Source: Achromobacter sp. HZ34 (GTDB lineage Bacteria; Pseudomonadota; Gammaproteobacteria; Burkholderiales; Burkholderiaceae_B). Taken from it: a stretch of 64,000 nt of DNA. The notes below the pieces were generated by a model. That model was not told where the DNA came from, searched no databases, and saw only the letters and a program-made list of their open reading frames with translations. Location: assembly GCF_002209485.1 (NCBI RefSeq), contig NZ_NJIX01000003.1, forward strand, positions 496,001-560,000. The letters are read 5' to 3'. A program made the translations under genes and the position numbers. This document shows, one piece after another, positions 37,694-46,729 of the stretch (the first letter of the stretch is position 1; each line of letters opens with the position of its first letter).

Positions 37694-39753
37694 TCCCGAT
37701 CTTGCCTTCGCTCCTGCCTCTGCGATCGTTACGCAGCAAGATATTTCTATTGATCGTCGTCCTGCTGCTGCTGATTGCCGGCTTCGTCATGGTGGTCAGC
37801 AGCAGTGACGTGACGCAGACCGTCTCCACCAGCGAAGCCCACGCCGTGGGCAATGCCGTGGACCTGGTGCAGCGGGACATCGAAGCGCGTTGGGCCGCCC
37901 TGCTGAACGACAAGATCAATACCGTCCGCGGCGGCCGGCGCCAGTTGCAGCAACTCGGCGGAACGGTGCAAGCCATTCTGCTGGAATTCGCCGAACTGGC
38001 CCGTCGCGGCACGGTCACCGAAGACGACGCCCGCGGCATGGCACGCGCCTGGATCAACGAACTGACATTGGGGCATCCGCGCTACGCGGCCATCTATGAC
38101 GCCAATGGGCGCGTCATCGCATCCGGTGACCGGCGCTGGATAGGCGAGGACCTGACCAGCCTCACCGATTTCAAGGGCCGGCCCCTGGCCCAGGCCATGT
38201 ACGACGAAAGCCGCGCCCTGGGGCGCGGCTTCGCCATGTACCGCAAGCCCGAGCTACCCTCGCTGGCCCAGATCCACGGCCAGGCGGAAGCGGTGCGTTC
38301 GCCCGGGCAGGCGCGCTATGCCTACTTCGGCTACTTCGCGCCGTGGGATTGGGTGGTGGTGGTCAGCGACAGCGTGCAGGATGTCATCGACCAGGTGGAG
38401 ATGCGCCGCCACCAGATGAACACCGCCCTGCGTGAAACGTTGAGCGAACTGACCCTGGCCCGATCGGGCTGCATGTTCATCGTGGCCGACGACGGCAGCA
38501 TGGTGGCCCCGCCGCCCAGCGAAACGGGCCTGGAGGACGGCGTCGACCGCCGCACGGGCCTGACGTTGAAGCAGACCTTGCAGGGCATCACCGCTTCCGA
38601 TCGTCCGGAGCGGCTGGACTACGACGATGGCGATGGCCTGTGGATCATCGAAGCGGTGCGATTCAAGCCGCTGGGGTGGACGCTGGCCGCGGTGGTGCCG
38701 CAAAGCGACTTCACCGCGCCGGCCATGGCCCTGCTGCACAGGCAGGCGCTGATCTTCGGCGGCACGCTGCTGCTGGCGCTGCTGTTCGCCTGGATGTTCG
38801 CCATCCGCATCGTGCGGCCGCTGGAGCAATTGACCAGCTATGCCCGCCAATTGCCGCAGCAGGACCTGACGATCATTGCCAACGTCCCTGACCATATCGC
38901 CGCGCTGCCACGCCAGCGGCGCGACGAAGTCGGCCGGCTGGCTGCCTCGTTCCTGTTCATGAATCGCCGCCTGCGCGAAAACATCGGCCGGCTGATGCAG
39001 GAAGCGTCCACCCGCGAACGGTACGAGAGCGAATTGAACATTGCCCGGGTGATCCAGACCGGCCTGCTGCCGGCACCGCCCGCGGCCGACACCACCTTGC
39101 ACGGCACCGACCTGTATGCGCTGATGCTGCCCGCCAAGGAGGTGGGCGGCGACTTCTACGACTACTTCATGCTGCCCGACGGCCGCTTGTGCATCGCCAT
39201 TGGCGACTGCTCCGACAAAGGCGTGCCGGCGGCTTTGTTCATGGCCGTCACCCGCACGCTGATACGAGCTACCGCCGAAGACGAACACGATCCCGCGCGC
39301 ATGCTGCAAAGGATCAACAACCGCCTGGCGGAAAACAATCCCAACATGATGTTCGTCACGTTGCTGCTGGGTGTGCTGGATTTGAAAAGCGGCGGGTTGA
39401 ACTGGGCCAATGGCGGCCACCCGCCGCCCGCCATCATCGACGGGCAGGGCCGGGCCCGCCTGCTGACCGAGCGCAGCGGGCCGGCTTGCGGGGTGATCGA
39501 GAACACCAGCTATCGCCCGCTGGTCACCCAACTGGGCCGCGGCGAAGTGCTGGTGGGCTACACCGATGGCGTCACCGAAGCCGCCGGTTCCGACGGTGGG
39601 CTGTATAGCGAGAAACGGCTGCTGGCACGCCTTGCCTATCCCGTGACGTCGTCGGCCGCCCTGGCCTTGGGCATCGTCCAGGACCTCAAGCAGTATGCGG
39701 CCGGCGCCGAACAATCCGACGACATCACGCTGATCGTGATTCGCCGTCCATGA
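37690..39753 (+). CDS. Membrane-bound Cache-HAMP-PP2C serine phosphatase (RsbU/SpoIIE-like)
   Basis: 687 residues from GTG 37690, overlapping the racemase stop by 4 bp; an open frame continues upstream but is the antiphase of alr. Layout: membrane segment at about 18-38, a periplasmic sensory region with two Cache-like parts (YAAIYDANGRVIASGD at 132-147 and CMFIVADDGSMV at 261-272), membrane segment 353-374, HAMP 375-430, short linker helix (YESELNIARVIQTGLLP), PP2C domain 455-687. Metal-binding Asp residues are at GGDFYD (Asp488) and GDCSDKG (Asp506); SDDITLIVI closes the domain. It should dephosphorylate a STAS antagonist in response to a periplasmic ligand; the divergent STAS gene is the obvious candidate. 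Confidence 0.92.
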   Translation: MIPILPSLLPLRSLRSKIFLLIVVLLLLIAGFVMVVSSSDVTQTVSTSEAHAVGNAVDLVQRDIEARWAALLNDKINTVRGGRRQLQQLGGTVQAILLEFAELARRGTVTEDDARGMARAWINELTLGHPRYAAIYDANGRVIASGDRRWIGEDLTSLTDFKGRPLAQAMYDESRALGRGFAMYRKPELPSLAQIHGQAEAVRSPGQARYAYFGYFAPWDWVVVVSDSVQDVIDQVEMRRHQMNTALRETLSELTLARSGCMFIVADDGSMVAPPPSETGLEDGVDRRTGLTLKQTLQGITASDRPERLDYDDGDGLWIIEAVRFKPLGWTLAAVVPQSDFTAPAMALLHRQALIFGGTLLLALLFAWMFAIRIVRPLEQLTSYARQLPQQDLTIIANVPDHIAALPRQRRDEVGRLAASFLFMNRRLRENIGRLMQEASTRERYESELNIARVIQTGLLPAPPAADTTLHGTDLYALMLPAKEVGGDFYDYFMLPDGRLCIAIGDCSDKGVPAALFMAVTRTLIRATAEDEHDPARMLQRINNRLAENNPNMMFVTLLLGVLDLKSGGLNWANGGHPPPAIIDGQGRARLLTERSGPACGVIENTSYRPLVTQLGRGEVLVGYTDGVTEAAGSDGGLYSEKRLLARLAYPVTSSAALALGIVQDLKQYAAGAEQSDDITLIVIRRP

Positions 39754-39830
39754 GCCGCTGGCCGATGTATCCATGCCGGTGCACCCGAGCCGAGCGCGGC
39801 TCACAGGTAGCAAACCAACTCCGGAATTCC

Positions 39831-41105
39831 ATGTTGCCTCCACGTACTGCCCCGCCCCTCGTCCTGCCCACCGTGGCCTTGTTGCTGGCGCTGTGCGGCG
39901 CCACGCTGGCGCATTGCACCGGCACGCCGCCGACCTGCGTGGACGACCTGCAGGTGGCGCCCGCCCCGCTCGTCGAACCCGAGGCCCAGGCCGCGCCCGC
40001 CATGCCCCGGCTGCACCGGCAGATGGCCAACGCCAATCTGGACGTGCCGATTTCGCCCAGACGGCGGCCGGACGGCGCCAAATGGCGTATCGGCTATGTG
40101 GCCAGCGGCGAGCACCCCAACTACCAGCGCACCGTGCGCGTCATCGTCGACGGCCTGCAAGCGTTGGGCTGGCTGCACATCGCACCGCTACCCGAAGGGT
40201 TGACCGATCACGAGATCTGGCTGTTCGTCGCGGCCAATGCGCGTAGCGATGTGCTGGAGTTCGTTGCCGATGCGTGCTGGATCCCCGCCAGCTTCGACAA
40301 CAATCTACGGCCGGCGCTGCGGCAAGCCTTCGCCAATCGCCTGCGCGCGCAGCACGATATCGATCTGGTCATCGCCATGGGAACCCTGGCGGGGCAAGAT
40401 ATGGTGACGCTGGGCGCACCGGTGCCCACCATCGTGGCATCGACCAGCGATGCCATCGCGGCGAACATCGTCAAGAGTCCGAAGGACAGCGGCCTGGACA
40501 ATCTGTTCGTGCACATCTATCCGGAACGCTATGCGCGGCAGCTGCGGCTGTTCCACGACACCGTGCCGTTCAAGAGCCTGGGCCTGGTGTACGAGAACAC
40601 GCGGGAGGGCCGCATCATCAGCGCGGTGGATGCCATCGAACGCCTGGCCAGCGAACTGGATTTCACTTTGGTCCGCTGCGATGCCCGGGCCGAGGGGCTG
40701 GATCGCGAGACCGCCTTGCGCAATGTGGTGGCGTGCTACCAGGAGGTCAGCACCCAGGTGGACGCGGTTTACGTCACCACGCATATCGGCATCACGTCCC
40801 TGAACATCGGCATGGTGTCGCAAGTGCTGCGCGCAGCCAAAGTGCCGAGTTTTTCCATGCACGGAGCGGAGGACGTGCGCAACGGCATCTTGATGAGCCT
40901 GGCGCAATCGGACCACACGGCGCTCGGTTTGTTCTTCGCCGAAGCGATCGCGCGCATCTTCAATGGCGCGAAGCCGCGGCAACTGCGGCAGATCTGGCGC
41001 GATCCCGCCACCATCGCATTGAACCTGGAAACCGCCCGTGTGATCGGCTTCGACCCGCCGGTGGATGTCCTGCTGGCCGCGGACGAGGTGTATGAAGCGC
41101 GCTGA
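39831..41105 (+). CDS. ABC-type substrate-binding protein (TrpX/ABC_sub_bind-like), orphan
   Basis: 424 residues from ATG 39831 with a signal peptide (PTVALLLALCGATLAHC). A start at 39750, overlapping the phosphatase stop (ATGA), is also possible but puts the signal core too far in. The mature protein carries WRIGYVASGEHPNYQRTVRVIVDGLQALGW, LVIAMGTLAGQDM, PTIVASTSDAIAANIV and SLGLVYENTREGR, which fit the PF04392-type binding proteins. No permease or ATPase gene accompanies it. Given its place behind a receptor-like phosphatase, it may hand a ligand to the Cache domains rather than serve transport; this is inference. Confidence 0.8.
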   Translation: MLPPRTAPPLVLPTVALLLALCGATLAHCTGTPPTCVDDLQVAPAPLVEPEAQAAPAMPRLHRQMANANLDVPISPRRRPDGAKWRIGYVASGEHPNYQRTVRVIVDGLQALGWLHIAPLPEGLTDHEIWLFVAANARSDVLEFVADACWIPASFDNNLRPALRQAFANRLRAQHDIDLVIAMGTLAGQDMVTLGAPVPTIVASTSDAIAANIVKSPKDSGLDNLFVHIYPERYARQLRLFHDTVPFKSLGLVYENTREGRIISAVDAIERLASELDFTLVRCDARAEGLDRETALRNVVACYQEVSTQVDAVYVTTHIGITSLNIGMVSQVLRAAKVPSFSMHGAEDVRNGILMSLAQSDHTALGLFFAEAIARIFNGAKPRQLRQIWRDPATIALNLETARVIGFDPPVDVLLAADEVYEAR

Positions 41106-41155
41106 GAGCGCATCGGCGCTCTCCAGCCAGGACCGCCGCCGGCGGATCCGTGGCG

Positions 41156-42124
41156 TCAATCGATACTCGCGCCCGACGTTTTAACCAGGGGCACCCATTT
41201 GTCGATGTCGGCTTGAATGAACTTGCCGAACTGGGCGGGCGTATCGTCGCTGAAGACTTCGTAGCCCTGGCCCTTCAACTTGTTCTGCAAAGCCGGATCC
41301 TTCATCACCGTGCGCGCGGCCTGGTTCAACCGCGTGACGATGCTGTCCGGCGTGCCGGCCGGCGCCATCAGGCCGAAGTCGACGGAAATCACGTAGCCCG
41401 GCACCCCCGCCTCGATCATCGTCGGCACATCGGGCAGCAGCGGCGAGCGCGCTTCACCGGTCGTCGCCAGGGCCTTGAGCTTGCCGTCCCGCACCAGGCC
41501 GGACACGCTGGGCGTGTTGTAGAAGGCAAAGTCCACTTCTCCCGCCATCACCGCCGTAACGCCTTGCGGAGCGCCGCGATACGGCACATGCATGGCTTGC
41601 GTCGCGGTCAGCGATTTCAGGTATTCAGCCGAAAGATGATGCGTCGTGCCGTTGCCGCCCGAAGAAAACGTCAGCTTGTTCGGCTGCGCCTTCAACGCCG
41701 CCACCAGGGATTTGACCGAGTCGTACTCGCTGTCCGGCTTGACGACCAGCACGTTGGAGCCGCCGGACAGGTAGGCGACCGGCTTGAAATCCCTTTGCGG
41801 GTCATAGGGCAGCGACTTGAACAGCCCCTTGTTGATGGCCCAGGTATTGTTGGTGCCCAGCACCAGCGTATAGCCGTCGGGCGCCGCGCGCTGGACGAAC
41901 TGCATGGCGATCAGGCCGCTGCCGCCCGCCTTGTTTTCCACCACCACGCTCTGGCCCAGCTGCCTGGACAACTCGGGCTGGATGGCACGCGCCAGGATGT
42001 CGGCGGTACTGCCGGCGGCCAGCGGCACGACCAGCGTAATCGGGTGGGAAGGAAAGGTGTCGGCGTGGGCCGCGAATGTACAGCCGGCCAGGACAGCCAG
42101 GATTACCCCTGATATTTTTTTCAT
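41156..42124 (-). CDS. Bug/TctC-family periplasmic substrate-binding protein (second)
   Basis: 322 residues from ATG 42124 (MKKISGVILAVLAGCTFAAHA), GGAG 6 bases upstream. Signal peptide cleaved before DTFPSHP. Bug hallmarks: PITLVVPLAAGSTADILARAI, VVENKAGGSGLIA, PDGYTLVLGTNNTWAINKGLF. Located downstream of a LysR gene on the same strand and close to a DUF3604 gene, so the ligand may be the compound these genes act on. No TctAB partners nearby. Confidence 0.93.
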   Translation of the reverse strand: MKKISGVILAVLAGCTFAAHADTFPSHPITLVVPLAAGSTADILARAIQPELSRQLGQSVVVENKAGGSGLIAMQFVQRAAPDGYTLVLGTNNTWAINKGLFKSLPYDPQRDFKPVAYLSGGSNVLVVKPDSEYDSVKSLVAALKAQPNKLTFSSGGNGTTHHLSAEYLKSLTATQAMHVPYRGAPQGVTAVMAGEVDFAFYNTPSVSGLVRDGKLKALATTGEARSPLLPDVPTMIEAGVPGYVISVDFGLMAPAGTPDSIVTRLNQAARTVMKDPALQNKLKGQGYEVFSDDTPAQFGKFIQADIDKWVPLVKTSGASID

Positions 42125-42271
42125 GACGACTCCGACGGTCGATGATGGCAAGGATGCGCGGAAGTGCTCCCGCTGCGGCATCGACGCGGATGCGGCGCTG
42201 CACAAAACGCAGCGTAGCGAATGTCCGCCCCTGCCCCTAGAGCATGCTTGCTATACCATCATGACGTCGCG

Positions 42272-43195
42272 TTATGCCGGGGACGCCGCGCCGGTTTCCT
42301 TGACCGTCGCGCGCACCACGGCCGCAAAGGCCTGCGCGGCTGGCGACAAGGGATGATTGGACAGGCGCGCGATGGCGATCGGCCACTCCAGCTCCGGCTT
42401 GCACAAGGGAATTCCCTTAATCCCGCGCGGCATATGAATCTCGGCGATACGCGGCATCATTGCAACACCCATGCCCGCCTGGATCATGCCGACCGCGGTC
42501 GACACCAGCACCACGCGCTGCTCCACCCGGGGATAGATATTCGCCGCGATCAGCTTGCGGCTGATCGCCAGCCAGGCCGGCGCGTTGGGATTAAGCTGGA
42601 TACAGGACAGTTCGGCCAGCAGCCGCGCGTCGATGCTGGTACGCCGGGCCAATGGGTGGTCGTCGCGCATGAACAGGCTGATGCCGCAGTCCCACAGCTT
42701 TTCAATCAGGATCTTCGAATCATCCACGCCGGTCACGGCACCCAGGCCGATATCGGCCTCGTGCGACAGCAGCTTGGCGCGAATCTGCTCGACCATGCAA
42801 TCGACCACGGTCAACTCGATTTCCGGATGCTTTTTCTGGAAGCGATGCAGGATCTGCGGCAGCAGCGTGGCCGCGCTGACGTGCCCCACCGCAACGTTGA
42901 CCGAGCCGGCTTTCAAGGAGGTGTTGTCCCGGCATTCACGTAGCGCCGCGTCTATCGCCAGGATGGCGCGCCGGGCCACGTCGGCGATGTTCTGCCCCTG
43001 GCCGGTGAGGCTGATTTCGCGGCCGCGCACCACCAGGGTCTGACCGACCTCGGCTTCCAGGCGGCGGATCAGATGGCTCACTGACGGCTGCGACATGCCC
43101 AGCTGCTCGGCGGCACCTGTGAAACTGGCGCTGTCGGCCACGGACACCAGGGCGCGCAATTGCCGTAGCGAAACGGCTTCGACGAACTCTTCCAT
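42272..43195 (-). CDS. LysR-family transcriptional regulator
   Basis: 307 residues. HTH at about 9-66 (LRQLRALVSVADSASFTGAAEQLGMSQPSVSHLIRRLE), then the effector-binding domain with NVAVGHVSAATLLPQILHRF. It is divergent from the DUF3604 gene across 107 bp and lies upstream of a Bug gene on its own strand. LysR proteins typically regulate the divergent gene, and a CCTAT-N5-ATAGG inverted repeat sits in the gap. Inducer unknown. Confidence 0.94.
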   Translation of the reverse strand: MEEFVEAVSLRQLRALVSVADSASFTGAAEQLGMSQPSVSHLIRRLEAEVGQTLVVRGREISLTGQGQNIADVARRAILAIDAALRECRDNTSLKAGSVNVAVGHVSAATLLPQILHRFQKKHPEIELTVVDCMVEQIRAKLLSHEADIGLGAVTGVDDSKILIEKLWDCGISLFMRDDHPLARRTSIDARLLAELSCIQLNPNAPAWLAISRKLIAANIYPRVEQRVVLVSTAVGMIQAGMGVAMMPRIAEIHMPRGIKGIPLCKPELEWPIAIARLSNHPLSPAAQAFAAVVRATVKETGAASPA

Positions 43196-43218
43196 AACGT
43201 CACGTCATAGAGAAATAG

Positions 43219-43233
43219 CCTATATACCATAGG
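43219..43233. promoter_or_regulatory. Candidate LysR operator
   Basis: CCTAT-ATACC-ATAGG is a perfect 5-bp inverted repeat with 5-bp spacer in the 107-bp gap between the divergent LysR and DUF3604 genes, in a locally AT-rich patch that probably also holds the promoters. Confidence 0.5.
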
Positions 43234-43302
43234 AGCATGGGCGCGGTGTCGCTAGCATGGACTGTCCTTTTGCCTGCCCTCATCATCGTCCGCGAGTCCG
43301 CC

Positions 43303-45549
43303 ATGCCGCATTCCTTGTACGCACGCCATCAGATGGGGTCCGCCACCATCGACCCCTCCGGTGAATTCGAAGCCGGCAGCTTCGCAAGCTTCACGCTGAT
43401 CTATACCGCCGGCTATTTCGGCATCGATGACACCGGTTCGCTGAAGATCGTGCACCGTTTCGCCAGCGACATGGGCAAGCCACAATTCGACGATCCCGCG
43501 GGCTGGAACTACACCACGGTGGAGGCCAGCAATGGCGCCGTCCTGCAGGTCGAGTACGACGGCAAGCGCAACATCCGCCCCTGGGACAAGACGCTGTTCA
43601 TCCGCGTGGTGCGCGGTTACCTGGAAGAAAGCGAGCAGATCATCGTCCGCTTCGGCGATACGCGCCAGGGTTCACCCGGCATGCGTGTGCAGACCTTCCA
43701 TGAGCCCACCTTCGAATTCCGTGTACTGGTCGATGCCTTCGCCACCTACAACTACGTCGAACTGGAGGACTCGCCGACCATTTCCGTGATCGCCGGGCCG
43801 CCGGCCAGCTACAAGGCGATCCTGCCCAGCCTGGCCGTCAGCGGCAAACCCCTGCGCCTGGGTTTCAAGGGCGAGGACAAATGGGGCAACCCGTCGCATC
43901 GCATGGGCGCGACCTACACCTTGCGCGCCAACCTGCCCTTGGCCGGGTTGCCCGCCAGCGTCACGGTGCAAGCGGGCGAGTACGCCACCGTCATCGACGG
44001 GTTGGTGCCCGAGGCGACCGGCGATCTGGAAATCGAGGTCCTGCAGGATGGCAAGGTGCTGGCGCGCAGCAATCCTTGCCGCGTGGTGGCGCAAGCGCAG
44101 CGCGGCCATTTCTGGGGCGACCTGCACGGCCAGTCCGAAGAGACCATAGGCACCAATTCCGCCGAGGAACTGATCACCTTCGCGCGCGAGCGCGCCTTCC
44201 TCGACGTGATGAGCCACCAGGGCAATGACTTCCAGATCACCACGGATTTCTGGGAACACCTCAATGTCCTGACGGCCAAGTACAACGAAGACGGCCGATT
44301 CATCATCTTCCCGGGCTACGAATGGTCCGGCAACACCGGCCTGGGTGGCGACCGCAACGTCATGTACCTGCGTGAAGGACGGCCCATCCACCGGTCCTCG
44401 CATGCGCTGGTCGACGACCTGTCGGACCTGGACAGCGACTGCAACAGCGCCGACCAGTTGTTCGAGGCGCTGAAGGACGAGGAGGTGGTGGTCTTCGCCC
44501 ACATCGGCGGCCGTTACGCTGACATCACCCTGTCGCATGACGCGCGCATCGAGCGGTCCATCGAAATCCATTCCGACTGGGGCACCTTCGAATGGCTGCT
44601 GGCGGACGCCTTCAAGCTAGGCTACCGCGTGGGCATCCTGGCCAATAGCGACGGCCACAAGGGCCGCCATGGCGCCAGCCATCCGGGCGCTTCGCTGTTC
44701 GGCGCCTACGGCGGCCTGAGCTGCCTGATCGCGGACGAACTTACGCGCCCCGCCATCGCCGAATGCCTGCGCCAGCGGCGCCACTACGCCACCACCGGCT
44801 GCCGCGCCTACCTGGATGTGCGCGCCCACTTCGCCCAGCCGGCGCAACGCTGGTCCGACGATCCCAAGCTGGGCCTGCCCGTGACGCAGAGCGCCGTGGA
44901 CAGCGTGGACATGGGCGCCATCGTGGCCTATGACGGCGATTTCATCGAATTCGAATTCGACGTCGCCACGCACGGGCCTATCGAACGTATCGAAGTGCGC
45001 AACCGCATGGACGTGGTGCATGTGCTGCAACCCTACACCGAGTCCGAGCTGGGCAGCCGCATCCGCCTGGTGTGGGAAGGTTCCGGGTATCGCGGGCGCG
45101 GGCGCCAGACCGTATGGGATGGCGAGGCGACGCTGGAAGGCAATGCCTTCGTCGATCCCCAGCCCATCAATTTCTGGAACCTGGACAAGACGTTGGACCA
45201 GGTCGCCCCGGCGCATCTGCGCTGGCAATCGCTGACGACCGGCGGTTTCAGCGGCGTCGACGTGCGCTTGCAAGACGCGCAAGCCGGCACACTGAGCGTT
45301 CGCACGCCGCTGATCGACATCGACGTCCCGGTGGCGGACATCGGCCTCGAACCCATCGTGCGCGAGAACGGTGGCATCCAGCGTCGCCTGCAGATCTTCC
45401 GCCTGCCCGACGAGAACAAGGTCACCCGCATGCGGCAACGGGTGCGAGTGCCCCTGCATGAAGGCGAGGACAATGCCATCTATGTCCGTGTCACGACCGA
45501 AGACGGCTACTTCATCTACTCGAGCCCGATCTACATCCACGGAACGTAG
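43303..45549 (+). CDS. DUF3604-family protein (PHP-like metal hydrolase fold)
   Basis: 748 residues from ATG 43303 (MPHSLYARHQMGSATIDP); an earlier GTG/ATG adds a spurious hydrophobic leader, and with the chosen start there is no signal peptide, so it is probably cytoplasmic. The N-terminal 265 residues look like beta-rich sandwich domains. Then come metal-ligand blocks in the order of PHP-type hydrolases: WGDLHGQS at 271-278, SHQGND at 304-309, PGYEWSG at 337-343, FAHIGG at 398-403, EIHSDWGT at 421-428 and ANSDGHKG at 447-454. A C-terminal beta-rich part follows. Function is unknown for the family; hydrolysis of a phosphoester or similar small molecule is a guess. A strong terminator follows. 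Confidence 0.85.
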   Translation: MPHSLYARHQMGSATIDPSGEFEAGSFASFTLIYTAGYFGIDDTGSLKIVHRFASDMGKPQFDDPAGWNYTTVEASNGAVLQVEYDGKRNIRPWDKTLFIRVVRGYLEESEQIIVRFGDTRQGSPGMRVQTFHEPTFEFRVLVDAFATYNYVELEDSPTISVIAGPPASYKAILPSLAVSGKPLRLGFKGEDKWGNPSHRMGATYTLRANLPLAGLPASVTVQAGEYATVIDGLVPEATGDLEIEVLQDGKVLARSNPCRVVAQAQRGHFWGDLHGQSEETIGTNSAEELITFARERAFLDVMSHQGNDFQITTDFWEHLNVLTAKYNEDGRFIIFPGYEWSGNTGLGGDRNVMYLREGRPIHRSSHALVDDLSDLDSDCNSADQLFEALKDEEVVVFAHIGGRYADITLSHDARIERSIEIHSDWGTFEWLLADAFKLGYRVGILANSDGHKGRHGASHPGASLFGAYGGLSCLIADELTRPAIAECLRQRRHYATTGCRAYLDVRAHFAQPAQRWSDDPKLGLPVTQSAVDSVDMGAIVAYDGDFIEFEFDVATHGPIERIEVRNRMDVVHVLQPYTESELGSRIRLVWEGSGYRGRGRQTVWDGEATLEGNAFVDPQPINFWNLDKTLDQVAPAHLRWQSLTTGGFSGVDVRLQDAQAGTLSVRTPLIDIDVPVADIGLEPIVRENGGIQRRLQIFRLPDENKVTRMRQRVRVPLHEGEDNAIYVRVTTEDGYFIYSSPIYIHGT

Positions 45550-45595
45550 CAGGAAGAAAGCGGCCATGGCGCCGCGCCGAGGGACCGGGATGCAG

Positions 45596-45619
45596 GGCGG
45601 GGAAACCCGCCTTTTTTTT
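45596..45619 (+). terminator. Rho-independent terminator of the DUF3604 gene
   Basis: GGCGGG-GAAA-CCCGCC stem with a stable GNRA-type loop followed by eight T, 47 bp after the stop codon. Confidence 0.93.
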
Positions 45620-45686
45620 GCCGCAACAGCGCAATAGTCATAGGCAATAAAATCGGAACAATCCCACCTCGCCATCGGCATTCCAG

Positions 45687-46607
45687 ATGAATCTTTCTAC
45701 CCGGCAGTTGCGCGCCTTCGTGGCGGCCGCCGATCACGGTAACTTCACGCGGGCGGCGGCCGACATCGGGCTGTCGCAGCCTGCCTTCAGCGCCCTGGTC
45801 AAATCGCTGGAAGAAGAACTCGGCGCGCAGCTCTTCGTGCGCAATACCCGCAACGTGTCGCTGACGCCCTTCGGACGCCTGTTCGACGCCTTCGCGCGCC
45901 GCACGTTGTTCGAGACCGATACCGCCTTGCGCGACCTGCGCGATTACGCCACCGGGCGCGTCGGCAAGGTGCACGTGGCGGCGCTGCCCTCCATCGCGGC
46001 CAATTGGCTGCCGTCGGTGCTGCGCCGCTTCCGCGGAGAATATCCGGCCGTGACCACCGCCGTTAGCGACGGCATGTCGCAGCAATGCGTGGAACTGCTG
46101 ACCCATGGCGAGATCGACTTCGCGCTGGCCACCACCGATCACTACGCGCCTGACCTGCGTCGCGAGTTGCTGTGGACGGACCGTTTCCACCTGGTCTGTC
46201 CGCGTGGGCATCCGCTGGCCACCACGCGCAAGCCGGTGACGCTGGAGCAGATTGCCCGCTATCCCTTCATCAATTTCGTCAAGCACAGCAGCGTGCGGCA
46301 GTTGCTGGACACGGCGTTCGCCAGGCTCGAATTGAACAACGTGCTGGAGCTGGAACACCTGGCCACCGTCAGCGCCATGGTGGAGAACAATGTGGGCATC
46401 ACCGTGGTGCCTACGCTGACGCTGTACCAGTTCCAGCGGCCCGAGCTGGTGATCCGCGACCTGGGCGGGCCGCCGCTGACGCGGGAGATCTATATCCTGA
46501 GCCGCAAGAACAAGGAACTGTCGATGCCCGCGCAGGCCCTGCATGATCTGTTGCTGGCGCACGTGGGCGAGTTAGGCAGAGATGGGAAGCCGCCCGGCGC
46601 CGTTTGA
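45687..46607 (+). CDS. LysR-family transcriptional regulator (second)
   Basis: 306 residues. HTH: STRQLRAFVAAADHGNFTRAAADIGLSQPAFSALVKSLEEELGAQLFVRNTR (4-54). The effector domain has GKVHVAALPSIAANWLPSVLRRF and the LVCPRGHPLA block typical of LTTRs. It is followed 122 bp downstream by the AtuA pair in the same direction, which it may control. It shares little with the LysR at 42272 beyond the family pattern. Confidence 0.94.
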   Translation: MNLSTRQLRAFVAAADHGNFTRAAADIGLSQPAFSALVKSLEEELGAQLFVRNTRNVSLTPFGRLFDAFARRTLFETDTALRDLRDYATGRVGKVHVAALPSIAANWLPSVLRRFRGEYPAVTTAVSDGMSQQCVELLTHGEIDFALATTDHYAPDLRRELLWTDRFHLVCPRGHPLATTRKPVTLEQIARYPFINFVKHSSVRQLLDTAFARLELNNVLELEHLATVSAMVENNVGITVVPTLTLYQFQRPELVIRDLGGPPLTREIYILSRKNKELSMPAQALHDLLLAHVGELGRDGKPPGAV

Positions 46608-46729
46608 GACCGAGGCGTCGATTCGTCATCGGCCTTTCAAATCAATCGTTCCGAATTTTCGATTTTACTTCTGGCCACCCCGTTGCCCACAATAGGTCAT
46701 TCCTCGAATAACGTGAGCGAGACGCAAGC

